Shown: piece after piece, positions 1 to 9,193 of the stretch
Position numbering within the stretch: position 1 is the first letter of the stretch
Layout: each line of letters opens with the position of its first letter
Assembly (NCBI RefSeq): GCF_002887595.1
Contig: NZ_PEBU01000021.1
Coordinates: forward strand, 1-34,505
Reading direction: 5' to 3'
DNA: 34,505 bases
DNA from: Bowmanella denitrificans
GTDB lineage: Bacteria > Pseudomonadota > Gammaproteobacteria > Enterobacterales > Alteromonadaceae
The notes under the pieces: model-generated
Told to the model about the DNA's origin: nothing
Seen by the model: only the letters and a program-made list of their open reading frames with translations
Database searches by the model: none
Position numbers and translations under genes: made by a program

Positions 1-74
1 CAACAGCCAACAGCCAACAGCCAACAGCCAACAGCCAACAGCCAACAGCCAACAGCCAACAGCCAACAGCCAAC
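1..74. repeat. Heptamer tandem repeat (CAACAGC)n
   Basis: Ten perfect head-to-tail copies of the 7-bp unit CAACAGC, followed by a partial CAAC, run from the first base of the window, so the array probably continues upstream. All ten copies are identical, which suggests recent slippage-driven expansion. Read as protein in any one frame, a 7-bp unit gives a 7-residue period (QQPTANS), but no start codon or ribosome binding site is visible, so I treat it as an intergenic microsatellite. It ends 112 bp before nosR. Confidence 0.95.
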
Positions 75-186
75 TAGCCCTTTTACGCCAATAAGTTACC
101 CCCAGTGGGGTATATCAAAGCATGCCTGACAAGGCCAAGATCTGGTTATCCATCAAGGCCTTGAGCCTGGAAAGCGGGGAACAGAG
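75..186 (+). promoter_or_regulatory. nosR leader with 12-bp palindrome
   Basis: This intergenic stretch must carry the promoter of the nos cluster if the cluster is transcribed from here. It contains a perfect 12-bp palindrome, TCAAGGCCTTGA, at 153-164, and a purine-rich ribosome binding site (GGGGA, about 176-180) before the nosR ATG. A half FNR/NNR-type box (ATCAA, 152-156) overlaps the palindrome, but its partner half (TGGTT, 143-147) matches the TTGAT consensus at only three of five bases. I see no good sigma-70 promoter. Confidence 0.35.
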
Positions 187-2367
187 ATGATACCTGATCG
201 GCAAAGGCCAGAAAGTTGCAATGATTACTGGCGTTGTATTGCTATGGTGCTGCTGGTTTTGCTACTGCACGTACCCAAGCTGGCATGGGCCAGTGACCAG
301 CAACAGTTGGGCTGGCAACGTGTTATACAGTTTTTCCCTAATGCCAGCGGCTGGTCGGAACCCGCAGGCGAATTCGCAGTGCGTCAGATTTTGGCGGGCG
401 AAAGCTTACTGGGCTATCAGTATCAAAGTCTGCAGGTCACCGACATTCCAGCCTATTCAGGTAAACCCATCAACATCCAGGTGCTGCTTAATCCCGACGG
501 ACAAATCGTGGATGCCTATGTACTGGAGCACCATGAACCGATTTTACTTATTGGTATTCCCGAGCAAAAACTGCATGACTTCAGTGCTAAATACCAGGGC
601 ATTATGGCGGATCAGCGCGTAGTGGTGGGCAACACCAGTGATCCCGACGCCGTCACCGTTGACGCTGTTACCGGCGCCACGGTGACGGTAATGGTGGTTA
701 ACGAAATTATTATGCGCTCGGCCCATGAGGTGGCGGTGTCGCTGGGATTGATTGAAGACCACAGCAACCGGCCGTTTGCTCCGTCCGGTATTAAGCGCGA
801 GCTATTTGCAGCAGCTGACTGGCAAAGTTTGTTAGGCAATGGTGCCATCCGCCGTTTGCATCTGACCAGGGCCCAGGTCGACCAGGCGTTTGCCAATACA
901 GAAGCTGCGCATATCGACAATGCTCCACCAGGGCAGAGCGGGCAAACCTTTATCGATTTATATGTAGCGCAGATTGACCCGCCGATTATAGGCAGAAACC
1001 TGCTGGGCGAACGCCAGTATCAGTATTTGCAGCAACAGCTGCAGCCAGGGGAGTTCGCGCTGGCGGTGCTGGCGTCGGGACAGTATTCCTTTAAAGGTTC
1101 CGGTTATGTTCGCGGCGGGATTTTTGACCGCATACAACTGCGCCAGTTCGGCGACATTATCAGCTTTCGCGACCTGGACCAGCAGCGTCTGTCTGATCTG
1201 TATATCGACGGCCTGCCGGCATTAACCGAAATGTCGGTGTTTATTATTCGTGACCACCACGGCTTTGATCCGGGTTCACCCTGGAGCCTGGAGCTGCTGG
1301 TGCGCCGTCAGACCGGGCCGGTGGACGGGGTGTTTACCAGCTTTGAAGTGGGGTATCAGTTACCTGAAGCCTATATCGAGCGTCCGGTCCCCAGCGCTGA
1401 ACAATTAGCGGCGATGGAAGCGGCTAATCGCCCTATGTGGGTCAATATCTGGTATCAGAAAAGCTTTCAGCTAGCGGTGGTGCTGATTGCCTTACTGGTG
1501 CTGATGGTGATTTTATTTCTGCAGGATAAGTTCACGCAAAAGCCGCAGTTTTTGCATTGGCTGCGCCGCGGTTACTTGCTGTTTACCGTGGTCTTTATTG
1601 GTTGGTATGCACTGGGACAATTGTCGGTGGTCAATGTACTGACCTTTGTGCATGCCATGATGCAGGACTTTCGCTGGGAACTGTTTCTGATTGATCCGGT
1701 GATTTTTGTGCTGTGGACCTTCACTGCCGCCTGCATATTGCTGTGGGGCAGAGGGGTATTCTGCGGTTGGCTTTGCCCTTTTGGCGCCTTGCAGGAACTG
1801 ATCAACGAGGCGGCACGCAAACTTAAGGTGCCACAGTTTGAATTGCCATTTGCCGTGCATGAACGCTTGTGGGCCATCAAGTACATCATCTTACTGGTGC
1901 TGTTTGGCATTTCCCTGGAGTCCCTGGCCAGCGCCGAACGCTTTGCCGAAGTCGAGCCCTTTAAGACCGCGATTACCCTGAAGTTTGATCGCCAGTGGTG
2001 GTTTGTGCTGTATGCCGCCATTCTGCTGGTGATCAATATTTTTACCCGTAAGGTGTATTGCCGCTACATCTGCCCACTGGGCGCGGCACTGGCCATTCCC
2101 ACCAAACTCAAGTTGTTCGACTGGCTAAAACGCCGCAAAGACTGCGGTAATCCCTGCAAGCTGTGCGCTATTGAATGCGAAATTCAGGCCATTCACCCGG
2201 ATGGGCATATTGACCATAACGAGTGTCACTACTGCCTGGATTGCCAAATGACTTATCACAACGAGCGCAAATGTCCGCCATTGGTGGCCAAAAATAAGAA
2301 ACGTCAACGCGCTGCGAAACAAGAATCTGGGCAGATCCCCATCGTCCAGATTGAATCTCAGGTTTAA
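187..2367 (+). CDS. nosR: NosR, membrane flavo-iron-sulfur protein of N2O respiration
   Basis: NosR is a polytopic inner-membrane protein that feeds electrons to, and supports expression and activity of, nitrous oxide reductase. The 726-aa length is typical. An N-terminal hydrophobic signal (about residues 17-36) precedes a periplasmic FMN-binding domain with the covalent attachment motif VTGATVT at 161-167. Transmembrane segments fill roughly 425-630. The conserved CGWLCP (C526, C530) and CRYICP (C625, C629) motifs are present, followed by a cytoplasmic ferredoxin-like domain with cysteines 653, 657, 660, 664 and 680, 683, 686, 696 for two [4Fe-4S] clusters. The start is supported by GGGGA about 6 nt upstream. 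It is first in the cluster, 23 bp before nosZ. FMN attachment needs an ApbE/NosX transferase, which is not in this window. Confidence 0.96.
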   Translation: MIPDRQRPESCNDYWRCIAMVLLVLLLHVPKLAWASDQQQLGWQRVIQFFPNASGWSEPAGEFAVRQILAGESLLGYQYQSLQVTDIPAYSGKPINIQVLLNPDGQIVDAYVLEHHEPILLIGIPEQKLHDFSAKYQGIMADQRVVVGNTSDPDAVTVDAVTGATVTVMVVNEIIMRSAHEVAVSLGLIEDHSNRPFAPSGIKRELFAAADWQSLLGNGAIRRLHLTRAQVDQAFANTEAAHIDNAPPGQSGQTFIDLYVAQIDPPIIGRNLLGERQYQYLQQQLQPGEFALAVLASGQYSFKGSGYVRGGIFDRIQLRQFGDIISFRDLDQQRLSDLYIDGLPALTEMSVFIIRDHHGFDPGSPWSLELLVRRQTGPVDGVFTSFEVGYQLPEAYIERPVPSAEQLAAMEAANRPMWVNIWYQKSFQLAVVLIALLVLMVILFLQDKFTQKPQFLHWLRRGYLLFTVVFIGWYALGQLSVVNVLTFVHAMMQDFRWELFLIDPVIFVLWTFTAACILLWGRGVFCGWLCPFGALQELINEAARKLKVPQFELPFAVHERLWAIKYIILLVLFGISLESLASAERFAEVEPFKTAITLKFDRQWWFVLYAAILLVINIFTRKVYCRYICPLGAALAIPTKLKLFDWLKRRKDCGNPCKLCAIECEIQAIHPDGHIDHNECHYCLDCQMTYHNERKCPPLVAKNKKRQRAAKQESGQIPIVQIESQV

Positions 2368-2390
2368 GAGTGTTCCTAAAGGAGACAACC

Positions 2391-4298
2391 ATGACGAGCA
2401 GAAATGACAACGATAAAAATGGCATGAGTCGCCGCGCCTTTCTGGGTGCCACGGCCATGACCGGTGCAGGTGCTGCGATGTTGGGCACGGTGGGGTTGGG
2501 ATCGGCGGTGATGAGCCGTGAAAGCTGGGCGGCGGCGGTGAAAGACGCCAAGCAGAAAATCCATGTGGCGCCGGGTGAGCTGGATGAGTACTACGGCTTC
2601 TGGAGCGGTGGTCACCAGGGCGAAGTAAGAGTCTTGGGTGTACCGTCCATGCGCGAGCTGATGCGCATCCCGGTGTTCAATATAGATTCCGCCACGGGCT
2701 GGGGCATTACCAATGAAAGTAAGGCCATTATGGGGGAAAGCGCCAAGTTCCTGAATGGCGACTGCCATCACCCGCATATCTCCATGACCGACGGCCAGTA
2801 CGATGGCAAATACTTGTTTATCAACGACAAGGCCAACAGCCGCGTAGCCAGGATCCGTCTGGACATCATGAAGTGCGACAAAATGCTAACCGTGCCGAAT
2901 GTGCAGGCCATTCACGGGTTACGTTTGCAGAAGATGCCGCATACCAAGTATGTGTTTGCCAACGCCGAGTTTGTTATTCCGCACCCCAACGACGGCATAC
3001 ACTTCGATCTGCAGGCCGATTACAGCTATACCATGTTCAACGTTATAGACGCCGAGAAAATGGAAGTGGCGTTTCAGGTGATGGTGGATGGCAACCTGGA
3101 TAACTGTGACGCCGACTACAGCGGTAAATATGCGGCATCCACCTGCTATAACTCGGAAAAAGCCTATGACCTGGGCGGTATGATGCGCAACGAGCGCGAC
3201 TGGGTAGTGGTGTTTAATATTCCCGCCATCGAGAAAGCGGTAAAAGCTGGCAAGTTTGTTACCCTGGGCGATGCCAAAGTGCCCGTGGTGGATGGCCGTA
3301 AGAAAGATGGCAAAGACAGCCCCTTTACCCGTTACATTCCTGTGCCTAAGAACCCGCACGGCCTGAATACTTCACCAGATGGCAAGTATTTTATCGCCAA
3401 TGGCAAGTTGTCTCCCACCGTCAGTATGATTGCAATTGACCGCCTGGACGACTTGTTTGCCGACAAGCTAAAAGATCCCCGTGATACCATCGTCGCCGAA
3501 CCCGAGCTGGGTCTTGGGCCACTGCATACCACCTTTGACGGGCGTGGCTACGCCTACACCACCTTGTTTATCGACAGTCAGGTGGTGAAGTGGAATATGG
3601 CCGATGCCATCCGTGCCTACAATGGCGAGCAAGTCAGCTATATTCGCCAGAAACTGGATGTGCAATACCAGCCTGGACACAACCATGCGTCATTAACCGA
3701 AACCAAAGACGCTGACGGCAAATGGCTGGTGGTGCTATGTAAATTCTCCAAGGACAGATTCCTGCTTACCGGCCCACTGCACCCGGAAAATGACCAGCTT
3801 ATTGATATCTCAGGTGATGAAATGAAACTGGTGCATGACGGCCCGACCTATGCTGAGCCTCATGATTGCATCCTGGCCCGCCGTGACCAGATCCACACAC
3901 GCAAAATATGGGATCGCAATGACCCCTTCTTTGCCCCCACCGTGGAAATGGCCAAGAAAGATGGCATCAAACTGGAAGCCGACAATAAGGTGATCCGCGA
4001 CGGCAACAAAGTGCGCGTGTATATGACCTCCATGGCACCGACTTACGGCATTACCGAGTTTAAGGTGAAGCAGGGGGATGAGGTCACTGTGGTGATTACC
4101 AATATCGATCAAATTGAAGATGTGTCCCATGGTTTTTGTATGACCAACCATGGGGTCAGCATGGAGATCAGCCCGCAGCAAACCGCTTCTGTCACTTTTG
4201 TGGCCGACAAACCCGGTATGCACTGGTATTACTGCAACTGGTTCTGTCATGCCCTGCATATGGAAATGGTGGGACGCATGCTGGTCGAACCGGCCTGA
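2391..4298 (+). CDS. nosZ: Nitrous oxide reductase, clade I (Tat-exported)
   Basis: Periplasmic multicopper enzyme that reduces N2O to N2. The ATG at 2391 is chosen over an in-frame GTG at 2370 because AAAGGAG (2378-2384) lies 6 nt before it; this gives 635 aa. The N-terminus has a twin-arginine signal (SRRAFL, residues 13-18) and an alanine-rich hydrophobic core, typical of clade I NosZ. The beta-propeller domain carries the CuZ-type His pair in DCHHPH (H126, H127). The C-terminal cupredoxin domain has intact CuA ligands: H580, C615, W617, C619, H623 and M626. No disrupting change is seen, so the enzyme should be functional. It depends on neighbours nosDFY and nosL for CuZ assembly, and the small TatA-like gene downstream fits its Tat export. 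Confidence 0.97.
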   Translation: MTSRNDNDKNGMSRRAFLGATAMTGAGAAMLGTVGLGSAVMSRESWAAAVKDAKQKIHVAPGELDEYYGFWSGGHQGEVRVLGVPSMRELMRIPVFNIDSATGWGITNESKAIMGESAKFLNGDCHHPHISMTDGQYDGKYLFINDKANSRVARIRLDIMKCDKMLTVPNVQAIHGLRLQKMPHTKYVFANAEFVIPHPNDGIHFDLQADYSYTMFNVIDAEKMEVAFQVMVDGNLDNCDADYSGKYAASTCYNSEKAYDLGGMMRNERDWVVVFNIPAIEKAVKAGKFVTLGDAKVPVVDGRKKDGKDSPFTRYIPVPKNPHGLNTSPDGKYFIANGKLSPTVSMIAIDRLDDLFADKLKDPRDTIVAEPELGLGPLHTTFDGRGYAYTTLFIDSQVVKWNMADAIRAYNGEQVSYIRQKLDVQYQPGHNHASLTETKDADGKWLVVLCKFSKDRFLLTGPLHPENDQLIDISGDEMKLVHDGPTYAEPHDCILARRDQIHTRKIWDRNDPFFAPTVEMAKKDGIKLEADNKVIRDGNKVRVYMTSMAPTYGITEFKVKQGDEVTVVITNIDQIEDVSHGFCMTNHGVSMEISPQQTASVTFVADKPGMHWYYCNWFCHALHMEMVGRMLVEPA

Positions 4299-4302
4299 TA
4301 AC

Positions 4303-4328
4303 AAGGAGCCGGCGGCTGGTCCGCCGGC
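4303..4328 (+). promoter_or_regulatory. Shine-Dalgarno plus perfect hairpin between nosZ and nosD
   Basis: AAGGAG (4303-4308) is followed by a perfect 8-bp GC stem: GCCGGCGG at 4308-4315 pairs with CCGCCGGC at 4321-4328, with loop CTGGT. No T-run follows, so it is not a classical terminator. The Shine-Dalgarno sequence is 28 nt from the nosD ATG in the linear sequence, but only 8 nt (4329-4336) from it if the hairpin is folded out. The stem may also stabilise the nosZ mRNA end or damp transcription into nosD. Confidence 0.6.
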
Positions 4329-4336
4329 CTATTGCC

Positions 4337-5635
4337 ATGAAGACGATATTTATCACCTTGATTCAATCTGCTGCAACTGTCGCGCTTTTGTGGCCGTTAA
4401 ACTGTGCCGCTGTGTCAGAGGTGCAGGAGTTAAACCAGGTATTGCCGGTAAAAGAGACAGCTTCCGGGCAGTGGCGCTTGGCGCCTGGTCACTATCAAGG
4501 CAATTTTCGTATTTCCTCTGCCATGGTGCTTTACTGCGAGCCGGGCGCTGTACTGGATGGCGGCGGACAGGGCACGGTATTAAGTATTGATGCGCCCGAC
4601 GTGCAGGTGCATGGCTGCGAGCTGCGTGGGGCCGGTCATGACCTTACCGCTATGGATGCCGCCATATTTATTCAGCATCAGGCCAATGCGGCTGTTGTTG
4701 CCAATAATCACATCGTCGGCAGTGGCTTTGGGATCTGGGTTGACGGCAGCAAAGATGTGCAAATTCACCACAATGTGATTGAAGGGGATGACAGCCTGCG
4801 CTCCCAGGATAGGGGCAACGGTATTCACCTTTATGCGGTCAGTGGCGCCAGCGTGGTGGGCAACCGGGTCAGTCAAACCCGCGACGGGATCTATATTGAC
4901 ACCTCTAATCACAATCATCTGCAAAACAATCAACTCACCGACCTGCGCTACGGCATTCATTACATGTTTTCCAATAACAACCAGGTTGTTGGCAATCTGA
5001 CCCGCAATACCCGTACAGGTTACGCCCTGATGCAAAGCCGGCAGTTAACCGTGACCGGTAATCGTTCCGAGAACGATCAGAACTACGGCATCCTGATGAA
5101 TTACATCACTTATTCCACGTTGTCCGGTAACGAGGTATCCAGGGTCAGAAGCGGCAGTACCGGCGACAGTATGATCCAGGGCGCAGAAGGCAAGGCGCTG
5201 TTTATATATAACTCGGTGTTTAACCGCATTGTTGCCAACCGTTTTTCTGACAGTGCACTGGGGATCCATCTGACCGCTGGCTCCGAAGACAATGAAATCA
5301 GTGCCAATAGTTTTATCGGCAATCGTCAGCAGGTTAAGTACGTAGCAACCCGTACCCAGGAGTGGTCTAAAGACGGGCTGGGCAATTACTGGAGTGATTA
5401 TCTGGGCTGGGATCGCAATGCCGACGGCCTGGGTGATGTGCCCTATGAACCCAACGACAATATTGACCGCCTGGTGTGGATGTACCCGCAAATGAAATTA
5501 CTGATGCATAGCCCGGCCATTGAATTGTTGCGCTGGGTACAGGCTATGTTTCCGGTGGTCAAGTCACCTGGTGTCAGGGACAGTTTCCCCCTGATGGCGG
5601 GTTACCAACAGGACGAACAAAATGAAAGCCGTTGA
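4337..5635 (+). CDS. nosD: NosD, periplasmic CuZ-assembly beta-helix protein
   Basis: NosD is a periplasmic protein that works with the NosFY ABC transporter to mature the CuZ cluster of NosZ. From the ATG at 4337 it has 432 aa and begins with a signal peptide ([20 protein letters not shown], then a cleavage region near residue 25-30). The body is a series of short Asn/Gly/His-rich turns (for example [20 protein letters not shown]) characteristic of right-handed parallel beta-helix (CASH/NosD) repeats. The reading frame stays open upstream to about 4136, but that part overlaps nosZ in another frame and would bury the signal peptide. The stop overlaps the nosF start by 14 bp, indicating translational coupling. 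Confidence 0.94.
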   Translation: MKTIFITLIQSAATVALLWPLNCAAVSEVQELNQVLPVKETASGQWRLAPGHYQGNFRISSAMVLYCEPGAVLDGGGQGTVLSIDAPDVQVHGCELRGAGHDLTAMDAAIFIQHQANAAVVANNHIVGSGFGIWVDGSKDVQIHHNVIEGDDSLRSQDRGNGIHLYAVSGASVVGNRVSQTRDGIYIDTSNHNHLQNNQLTDLRYGIHYMFSNNNQVVGNLTRNTRTGYALMQSRQLTVTGNRSENDQNYGILMNYITYSTLSGNEVSRVRSGSTGDSMIQGAEGKALFIYNSVFNRIVANRFSDSALGIHLTAGSEDNEISANSFIGNRQQVKYVATRTQEWSKDGLGNYWSDYLGWDRNADGLGDVPYEPNDNIDRLVWMYPQMKLLMHSPAIELLRWVQAMFPVVKSPGVRDSFPLMAGYQQDEQNESR

Positions 5636-6539
5636 ATTAGCGCAGGTTCGCCAGTGTTATGGTGATTTTATCGCTTTAGATAATGTCAGCCTGTCAGTGC
5701 AGGCCGGCGAAGTACTGGGGTTGTTTGGCCACAATGGGGCAGGCAAAACCACCAGTATGAAACTCATTCTTGGTTTGTTACAACCCAGCCAGGGTCAGGT
5801 CAGGGTGTTCGGAGACTCTCCGCGCACCGTGCAGGTTCGCCAGCAAATAGGGTATTTACCGGAAAATGTGGCTTTTTATCCGCAATTGACCGGTTTTGAG
5901 ACCTTGCGACACTTTGCCCGCTTAAAGTCAGCCCCGCTGAGTCAGGTTGAGACTTTGTTGGACCAGGTCGGTCTGCAGCATGCCAGCCACAAGCGCGTGA
6001 AAACCTATTCTAAAGGCATGCGTCAGCGTCTTGGACTGGCCCAGGCACTGCTGGGTAAGCCACAGTTGCTGCTGCTTGACGAACCCACAGTGGGCCTGGA
6101 TCCCATCGCCACCGGCGAATTGTATGCCCTTATCCAACGCTTGCGGGAGGCGGGCACGGCGGTGATTCTTTGCTCCCATGTGCTCTCTGGTGTTGAGGCC
6201 TTTATCGACAGAGCAGCCATTATGGCCGGAGGCCAGTTACGGGCACTGGGTAGCTTACCTGCCTTACGTGCCGAGGTGGGACTGCCCAGTCTTATCCGGG
6301 TGAGTGGTATGCCGCAGGCACATGAATGGCACAGACAATTGTTGTTAGACGGCTACCAGGCCAGATTACTGGGGGAGCAGAATCTGGAGATCACTGCCCA
6401 TAACGGCGCTAAGCAACAGTTATTAAAATTGCTGCTGGAACAAGGATTACCACAGGATGTTGAGGTTCGCCAGGCCAGCATGGAAGAGTTGTACCGACAT
6501 TATATGCAGGCACAAAGCCGTATCGATAAGGGGGCATGA
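5622..6539 (+). CDS. nosF: NosF, ABC transporter ATPase
   Basis: Cytoplasmic ATPase of the NosDFY complex that energises CuZ maturation. The 305-aa protein has a full ABC nucleotide-binding domain: Walker A GHNGAGKT at 36-43, a Q-loop region around GYLPEN (77-82), an ABC signature YSKGM (129-133), Walker B LLLLDEP (149-155) and an H-loop His in CSH (184-186). The signature is the YSKGM variant common in NosF and ABC-2 type ATPases rather than LSGGQ. It overlaps nosD by 14 bp and nosY by 4 bp (ATGA), so the three should be made stoichiometrically. No defects are seen. Confidence 0.95.
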   Translation: MKAVELAQVRQCYGDFIALDNVSLSVQAGEVLGLFGHNGAGKTTSMKLILGLLQPSQGQVRVFGDSPRTVQVRQQIGYLPENVAFYPQLTGFETLRHFARLKSAPLSQVETLLDQVGLQHASHKRVKTYSKGMRQRLGLAQALLGKPQLLLLDEPTVGLDPIATGELYALIQRLREAGTAVILCSHVLSGVEAFIDRAAIMAGGQLRALGSLPALRAEVGLPSLIRVSGMPQAHEWHRQLLLDGYQARLLGEQNLEITAHNGAKQQLLKLLLEQGLPQDVEVRQASMEELYRHYMQAQSRIDKGA

Positions 6540-7369
6540 TGAGAGCGGTTTTAAGTATTGCGCGAAAGGAACTGCAGGACGGGTTACGTAACCGCTGGCT
6601 GCTGGCCATTAGTTTGTTGTTTGTGGTGTTGGCCACAGGCATTGCCTGGTTTGGTGCCGCCGCTGCGGGGCAGGTAGGGTTTAGCTCCATATCCTCAACC
6701 ATTGCCAGCCTGGCCAGTCTGGCCACCATCATTGTTCCGCTGATTGCGCTGTTACTGGCTTATGACGCCGTGGTTGGAGAAGACGAAGGTGGTACGTTAC
6801 TGCTGCTACTCAGTTATCCCCTTGGCCGGGTGGATTTACTGCTGGGCAAATTTGTCGGCCAGGGACTGATTCTGGCGCTGGCCACCCTGATCGGGTTTGG
6901 CGGTGCGGCCCTGGCCATGGCAGTGCTGATCCCCGGGCTTGATTTGCCGGCACTTTTCAGTGCCTTTGGCCGTTTTATTCTGTCGGCCATATTACTTGGC
7001 TGGGTGTTTATCGCCATGGCTTATGTACTGAGCTGCCGGGCCAGGGAAAAGTCCAGCGCGGCAGGCATGGCGCTGGGACTGTGGTTTTTCTTTGTGTTGC
7101 TGTTTGATTTAGCGCTGCTGGCTTTGCTGGTGCTAAGCAAAGGCCAGTTAAATCCACAGTGGCTGCCCTGGCTGCTACTGCTGAATCCCGCAGATATTTT
7201 CCGTCAGTTAAATCTGCAGGGCTTAGACGGTGCCAGCCAACTGGTTGGCGTGATGGCGCTGGGGCAGGACTTACCCGGTTCTGCGGCGATGTTGTGGAGC
7301 GCCATGCTGGGCTGGATGCTGCTATGTCTGCTGCTGGCACGACGCAGCATATTACGCCGACCGGTTTAA
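6536..7369 (+). CDS. nosY: NosY, ABC-2 type permease
   Basis: Inner-membrane partner of NosF. The 277-aa protein begins with a short cytoplasmic stretch ([13 protein letters not shown]) typical of ABC-2 permeases and then has about six hydrophobic segments, including ones near residues 20-45, 60-85, 105-130, 140-165, 175-200 and 250-270. The [15 protein letters not shown] motif after the second segment is typical of NosY. Two adjacent ATGs (6536 and 6539) are possible starts; the first overlaps the nosF stop as ATGA. A 67-bp gap separates it from nosL. Confidence 0.94.
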   Translation: MMRAVLSIARKELQDGLRNRWLLAISLLFVVLATGIAWFGAAAAGQVGFSSISSTIASLASLATIIVPLIALLLAYDAVVGEDEGGTLLLLLSYPLGRVDLLLGKFVGQGLILALATLIGFGGAALAMAVLIPGLDLPALFSAFGRFILSAILLGWVFIAMAYVLSCRAREKSSAAGMALGLWFFFVLLFDLALLALLVLSKGQLNPQWLPWLLLLNPADIFRQLNLQGLDGASQLVGVMALGQDLPGSAAMLWSAMLGWMLLCLLLARRSILRRPV

Positions 7370-7436
7370 GCTGCCGGTGCCAGTTTAGCGCTGCACGGCA
7401 ACGATAGTGATTTTTTAAAACTCAGGAGTAACGTTT

Positions 7437-7952
7437 ATGCGCATTATCTATTTGGCCTGTTTGCTTATGACGCTAAGTCTGCTTGGCTGCGAAGGGCAAC
7501 GCCAGCAAGAGCAGGTTCTGCAGCCAGTGGCATTTCATAGTGGCGATGAATGCCATGTGTGCGGCATGGCTATCACCCGCTTTCCCGGCCCTAAAGGTGA
7601 AGCATTGGGTGGCCAGCCACAGGGCGTGAAAAAGTTCTGCTCGGCCGCTGAAATGTTGAGCTGGTACAGGCAGCCAGAAAATCGTCAGGCCAATTTCAGT
7701 CTTTATGTGCACGATATGGGCAAAAGCGAGTGGGATATGCCGGATGATGCCCATTTAACCGATGCCAAGGTCGCGTTTTATGTACCTGCACCCACTTTGC
7801 CCGGTGCGATGGGCATGCCGCTGGCCAGTTTTGCCGACAGGCAGGCCGCCCAAGCCTTTGCCACCCAGCAAAATACCCAGGTATTGACCTTGGAGCAGGC
7901 CGGCGATTTCCTGGAACAGCAGCAACATGCTGGCCATCACGGCCATCATTAG
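7437..7952 (+). CDS. nosL: NosL, copper chaperone lipoprotein
   Basis: NosL is a lipoprotein that delivers Cu(I) to the NosDFY system for nitrous oxide reductase maturation. The 171-aa protein has a lipoprotein signal with lipobox LLGC (C18). The conserved metal-binding segment is DECHVCGMA (C39, C42, M44) followed by a typical NosL Gly-Pro-Lys-Gly turn. The C-terminus ends in a His-rich tail (HAGHHGHH), which could add metal-binding capacity. A CAGGAG site lies about 10 nt before the ATG. It is followed after 9 bp by the TatA-like gene, whose ribosome binding site overlaps the nosL stop. Confidence 0.94.
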   Translation: MRIIYLACLLMTLSLLGCEGQRQQEQVLQPVAFHSGDECHVCGMAITRFPGPKGEALGGQPQGVKKFCSAAEMLSWYRQPENRQANFSLYVHDMGKSEWDMPDDAHLTDAKVAFYVPAPTLPGAMGMPLASFADRQAAQAFATQQNTQVLTLEQAGDFLEQQQHAGHHGHH

Positions 7953-7961
7953 GAGGACACT

Positions 7962-8120
7962 ATGGGAGTGAGTATCTGGCAATTGTTGATTGTACTGCTT
8001 GTGGTGGTGGTGCTGTTTGGAAGCGCCAGGTTGCGCCATCTTGGCAGCGATCTTGGTGGCGCTATTCGTGGCTTTCGTCAGGCCGCCAGTGGGGATGAGC
8101 AAAAAGACAGTGCGCCCTGA
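7962..8120 (+). CDS. tatE: TatA/TatE-type protein of the nos operon (52 aa)
   Basis: A 52-aa gene that standard length cut-offs would miss. It starts [20 protein letters not shown], one transmembrane helix ending in the FG hinge, followed by an amphipathic helix ([20 protein letters not shown]) and a short charged tail: the full TatA/E layout. The usual KLP after the hinge reads RLR here. TAGGAGG (7950-7956) overlaps the nosL stop and places the ATG well. In P. stutzeri the nos operon also ends nosL-tatE, so a role in Tat export of the folded, cofactor-bearing NosZ is likely, either as a dedicated or an extra pore subunit. Assignment to TatA versus TatE is by context only. Confidence 0.88.
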   Translation: MGVSIWQLLIVLLVVVVLFGSARLRHLGSDLGGAIRGFRQAASGDEQKDSAP

Positions 8121-8168
8121 ACGCCGTACCCCATTTTAGGTACTCCCAATGTACCGCTGAGATAAAAC

Positions 8169-8191
8169 GGGCCATGCAGTAGCATAGGCCC
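8169..8191 (+). other. Stem-loop between tatE and cytochrome c gene
   Basis: GGGCC (8169-8173) plus ATGC (8174-8177) pairs with GCAT (8182-8185) and GGCCC (8187-8191), leaving one bulged A (8186) and a 4-nt loop AGTA. No T-run follows, so it is probably an mRNA structure or a weak attenuator rather than a rho-independent terminator. It lies in the 101-bp gap between the TatA-like gene and the cytochrome. Confidence 0.45.
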
Positions 8192-8221
8192 TGTAGAAAC
8201 CAGTAGACAATCGAGGTAAAA

Positions 8222-8545
8222 ATGAAAAACGTTGTTTATGCCGCCCTTTTGCTGACCCTTGGCAGCCAAAGTGCACTGGCGGCCGGTGATGCCGAAGCAG
8301 GCAAAGCCAAATCCGGTATGTGTGTGGCCTGTCATGGCACCGATGGGAACAGTCTGGCGCCAATGTATCCCAATCTGGCCGGTCAGCATGCCCAGTATCT
8401 GGAAGGTGCGATTAAGGCTTATCGGGATGGTCAGCGCACTGGTGGTACGGCCGTTATGATGGCACCGATGGCCGCTAACCTGAGTGATCAGGATGCTGCC
8501 GATCTGGCTGCCTATTTCAGCCAGCAGAAGTTAAAGCAAAAATAA
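8222..8545 (+). CDS. Small periplasmic class I c-type cytochrome
   Basis: A 107-aa protein with a cleavable signal peptide (cleavage near ALA-AGD, residue 20-21) and one haem c site, CVACH (C34, C37, H38). The axial Met is probably one of M79, M80 or M83 in the VMMAPM segment. Size and motif fit cytochrome c5/c553-like electron carriers. Its position at the end of the nos cluster suggests it donates electrons to NosZ at CuA, but this is an inference from context; it could serve other periplasmic reductases. GAGGT (8213-8217) precedes the ATG. A hairpin terminator follows directly. Confidence 0.88.
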   Translation: MKNVVYAALLLTLGSQSALAAGDAEAGKAKSGMCVACHGTDGNSLAPMYPNLAGQHAQYLEGAIKAYRDGQRTGGTAVMMAPMAANLSDQDAADLAAYFSQQKLKQK

Positions 8546-8551
8546 GCCTAG

Positions 8552-8569
8552 GGGCCAGCAAGCTGGCCC
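8552..8569. terminator. Bidirectional hairpin terminator
   Basis: GGGCCAGC (8552-8559) and GCTGGCCC (8562-8569) form a perfect stem between two convergent genes. On the minus strand the stem is followed by a T-rich run (TTATTTTTG, complement of about 8537-8545), so it should stop transcripts of the minus-strand gene well. On the plus strand the run after the stem (ACTTTAA) is poorer. Confidence 0.7.
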
Positions 8570-8572
8570 ACT

Positions 8573-8983
8573 TTAACCCGGTAATAAATTCAGCAGATTG
8601 CCCTGGCGATCAAAGGCCAGAAAATCACCAATTCTGCCACTGTTGATTTTGTTCATCATTAAGTGCAGCGGTTGCACTGCCTCATCGACACTGGGAGCGA
8701 AACCACCGCGGCCCGGCAAGGCTGCCACAAAGGTAATGTCCCAATGTGTATTGGTGTGTTCAGACTCTGTGACTAATGCTGCAAAATCCTGTACTTCATC
8801 TGGCAGCTTATCCACGCACAGCACAGGCGAGAGGGTGCCGCCAAGGCCCTGCTCAAAATCCTGTTTTTGTTTGCCTGTGTGTCCAACCGGTAATTCGGCC
8901 CTGGCGAATACAAATAGCAGTCTTTGTGGCTCAGGCTGAGCCAGGGCGGCTTCAATGAGTTGTGTATAGCTGTGAATGTGCAT
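8573..8983 (-). CDS. Conserved protein of unknown function (136 aa)
   Basis: A soluble 136-aa protein without signal peptide or transmembrane segments. Recognisable blocks are PEPQRLLFVFARAELP (about 17-32), a TLSPVLCVDKLPDE block, a WDITFVAALPGRGG block and a C-terminal GRIGDFLAFDRQGNLLNL. From memory, homologues occur widely in Gammaproteobacteria and are often labelled 'ribonucleotide reductase subunit alpha'. That label looks wrong: the protein is far too short and lacks any RNR active-site motif. It converges on the cytochrome gene and shares a bidirectional terminator with it. I do not recognise a function. Confidence 0.75.
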   Translation of the reverse strand: MHIHSYTQLIEAALAQPEPQRLLFVFARAELPVGHTGKQKQDFEQGLGGTLSPVLCVDKLPDEVQDFAALVTESEHTNTHWDITFVAALPGRGGFAPSVDEAVQPLHLMMNKINSGRIGDFLAFDRQGNLLNLLPG

Positions 8984-9087
8984 AGTTAAAAATCCCAGAA
9001 AGCAGGTGTGGCTATTTTACCCTCAGGCCTTGTTGCTTGCTGTGCGCACAAAGAGTAGCTCCTGTACCCAATGGGAGGTAGAGAGCC

Positions 9088-9141
9088 ATGGCTGTACAAC
9101 CTGAATTAGCCAACGACAATGGGTGCTTACTGGCGTGCTAA
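9088..9141 (+). CDS. Possible 17-aa peptide with two cysteines
   Basis: A tiny open frame, MAVQPELANDNGCLLAC, is preceded by GGGAGG (9073-9078), 9 nt before the ATG. It lies alone in the 244-bp gap between two minus-strand genes. The C-terminal Cys-x3-Cys is the only notable feature. No promoter is evident, and a palindrome (AGCCATGGCT, 9084-9093) covers the start codon. It could be a chance frame; I know of no family it belongs to. Confidence 0.25.
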   Translation: MAVQPELANDNGCLLAC

Positions 9142-9193
9142 GGCGACATATTCTGCATAACTAGGGGCGATACCATGTTATAGGCTTAAGTTT

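Noticed and set aside
1-74. CRISPR array or coding repeat
   Set aside because: The 7-bp units have no spacers, and no start codon or coding context is present, so it is a simple tandem repeat.
143-156. FNR/NNR box before nosR
   Set aside because: Only one half-site (ATCAA) is good; the other half TGGTT matches three of five bases, so I do not call it as a box.
4136-4336. Upstream extension of the nosD frame
   Set aside because: It begins with TTG inside nosZ in another frame and would put the clear signal peptide at residue 68; the ATG at 4337 gives a normal NosD.
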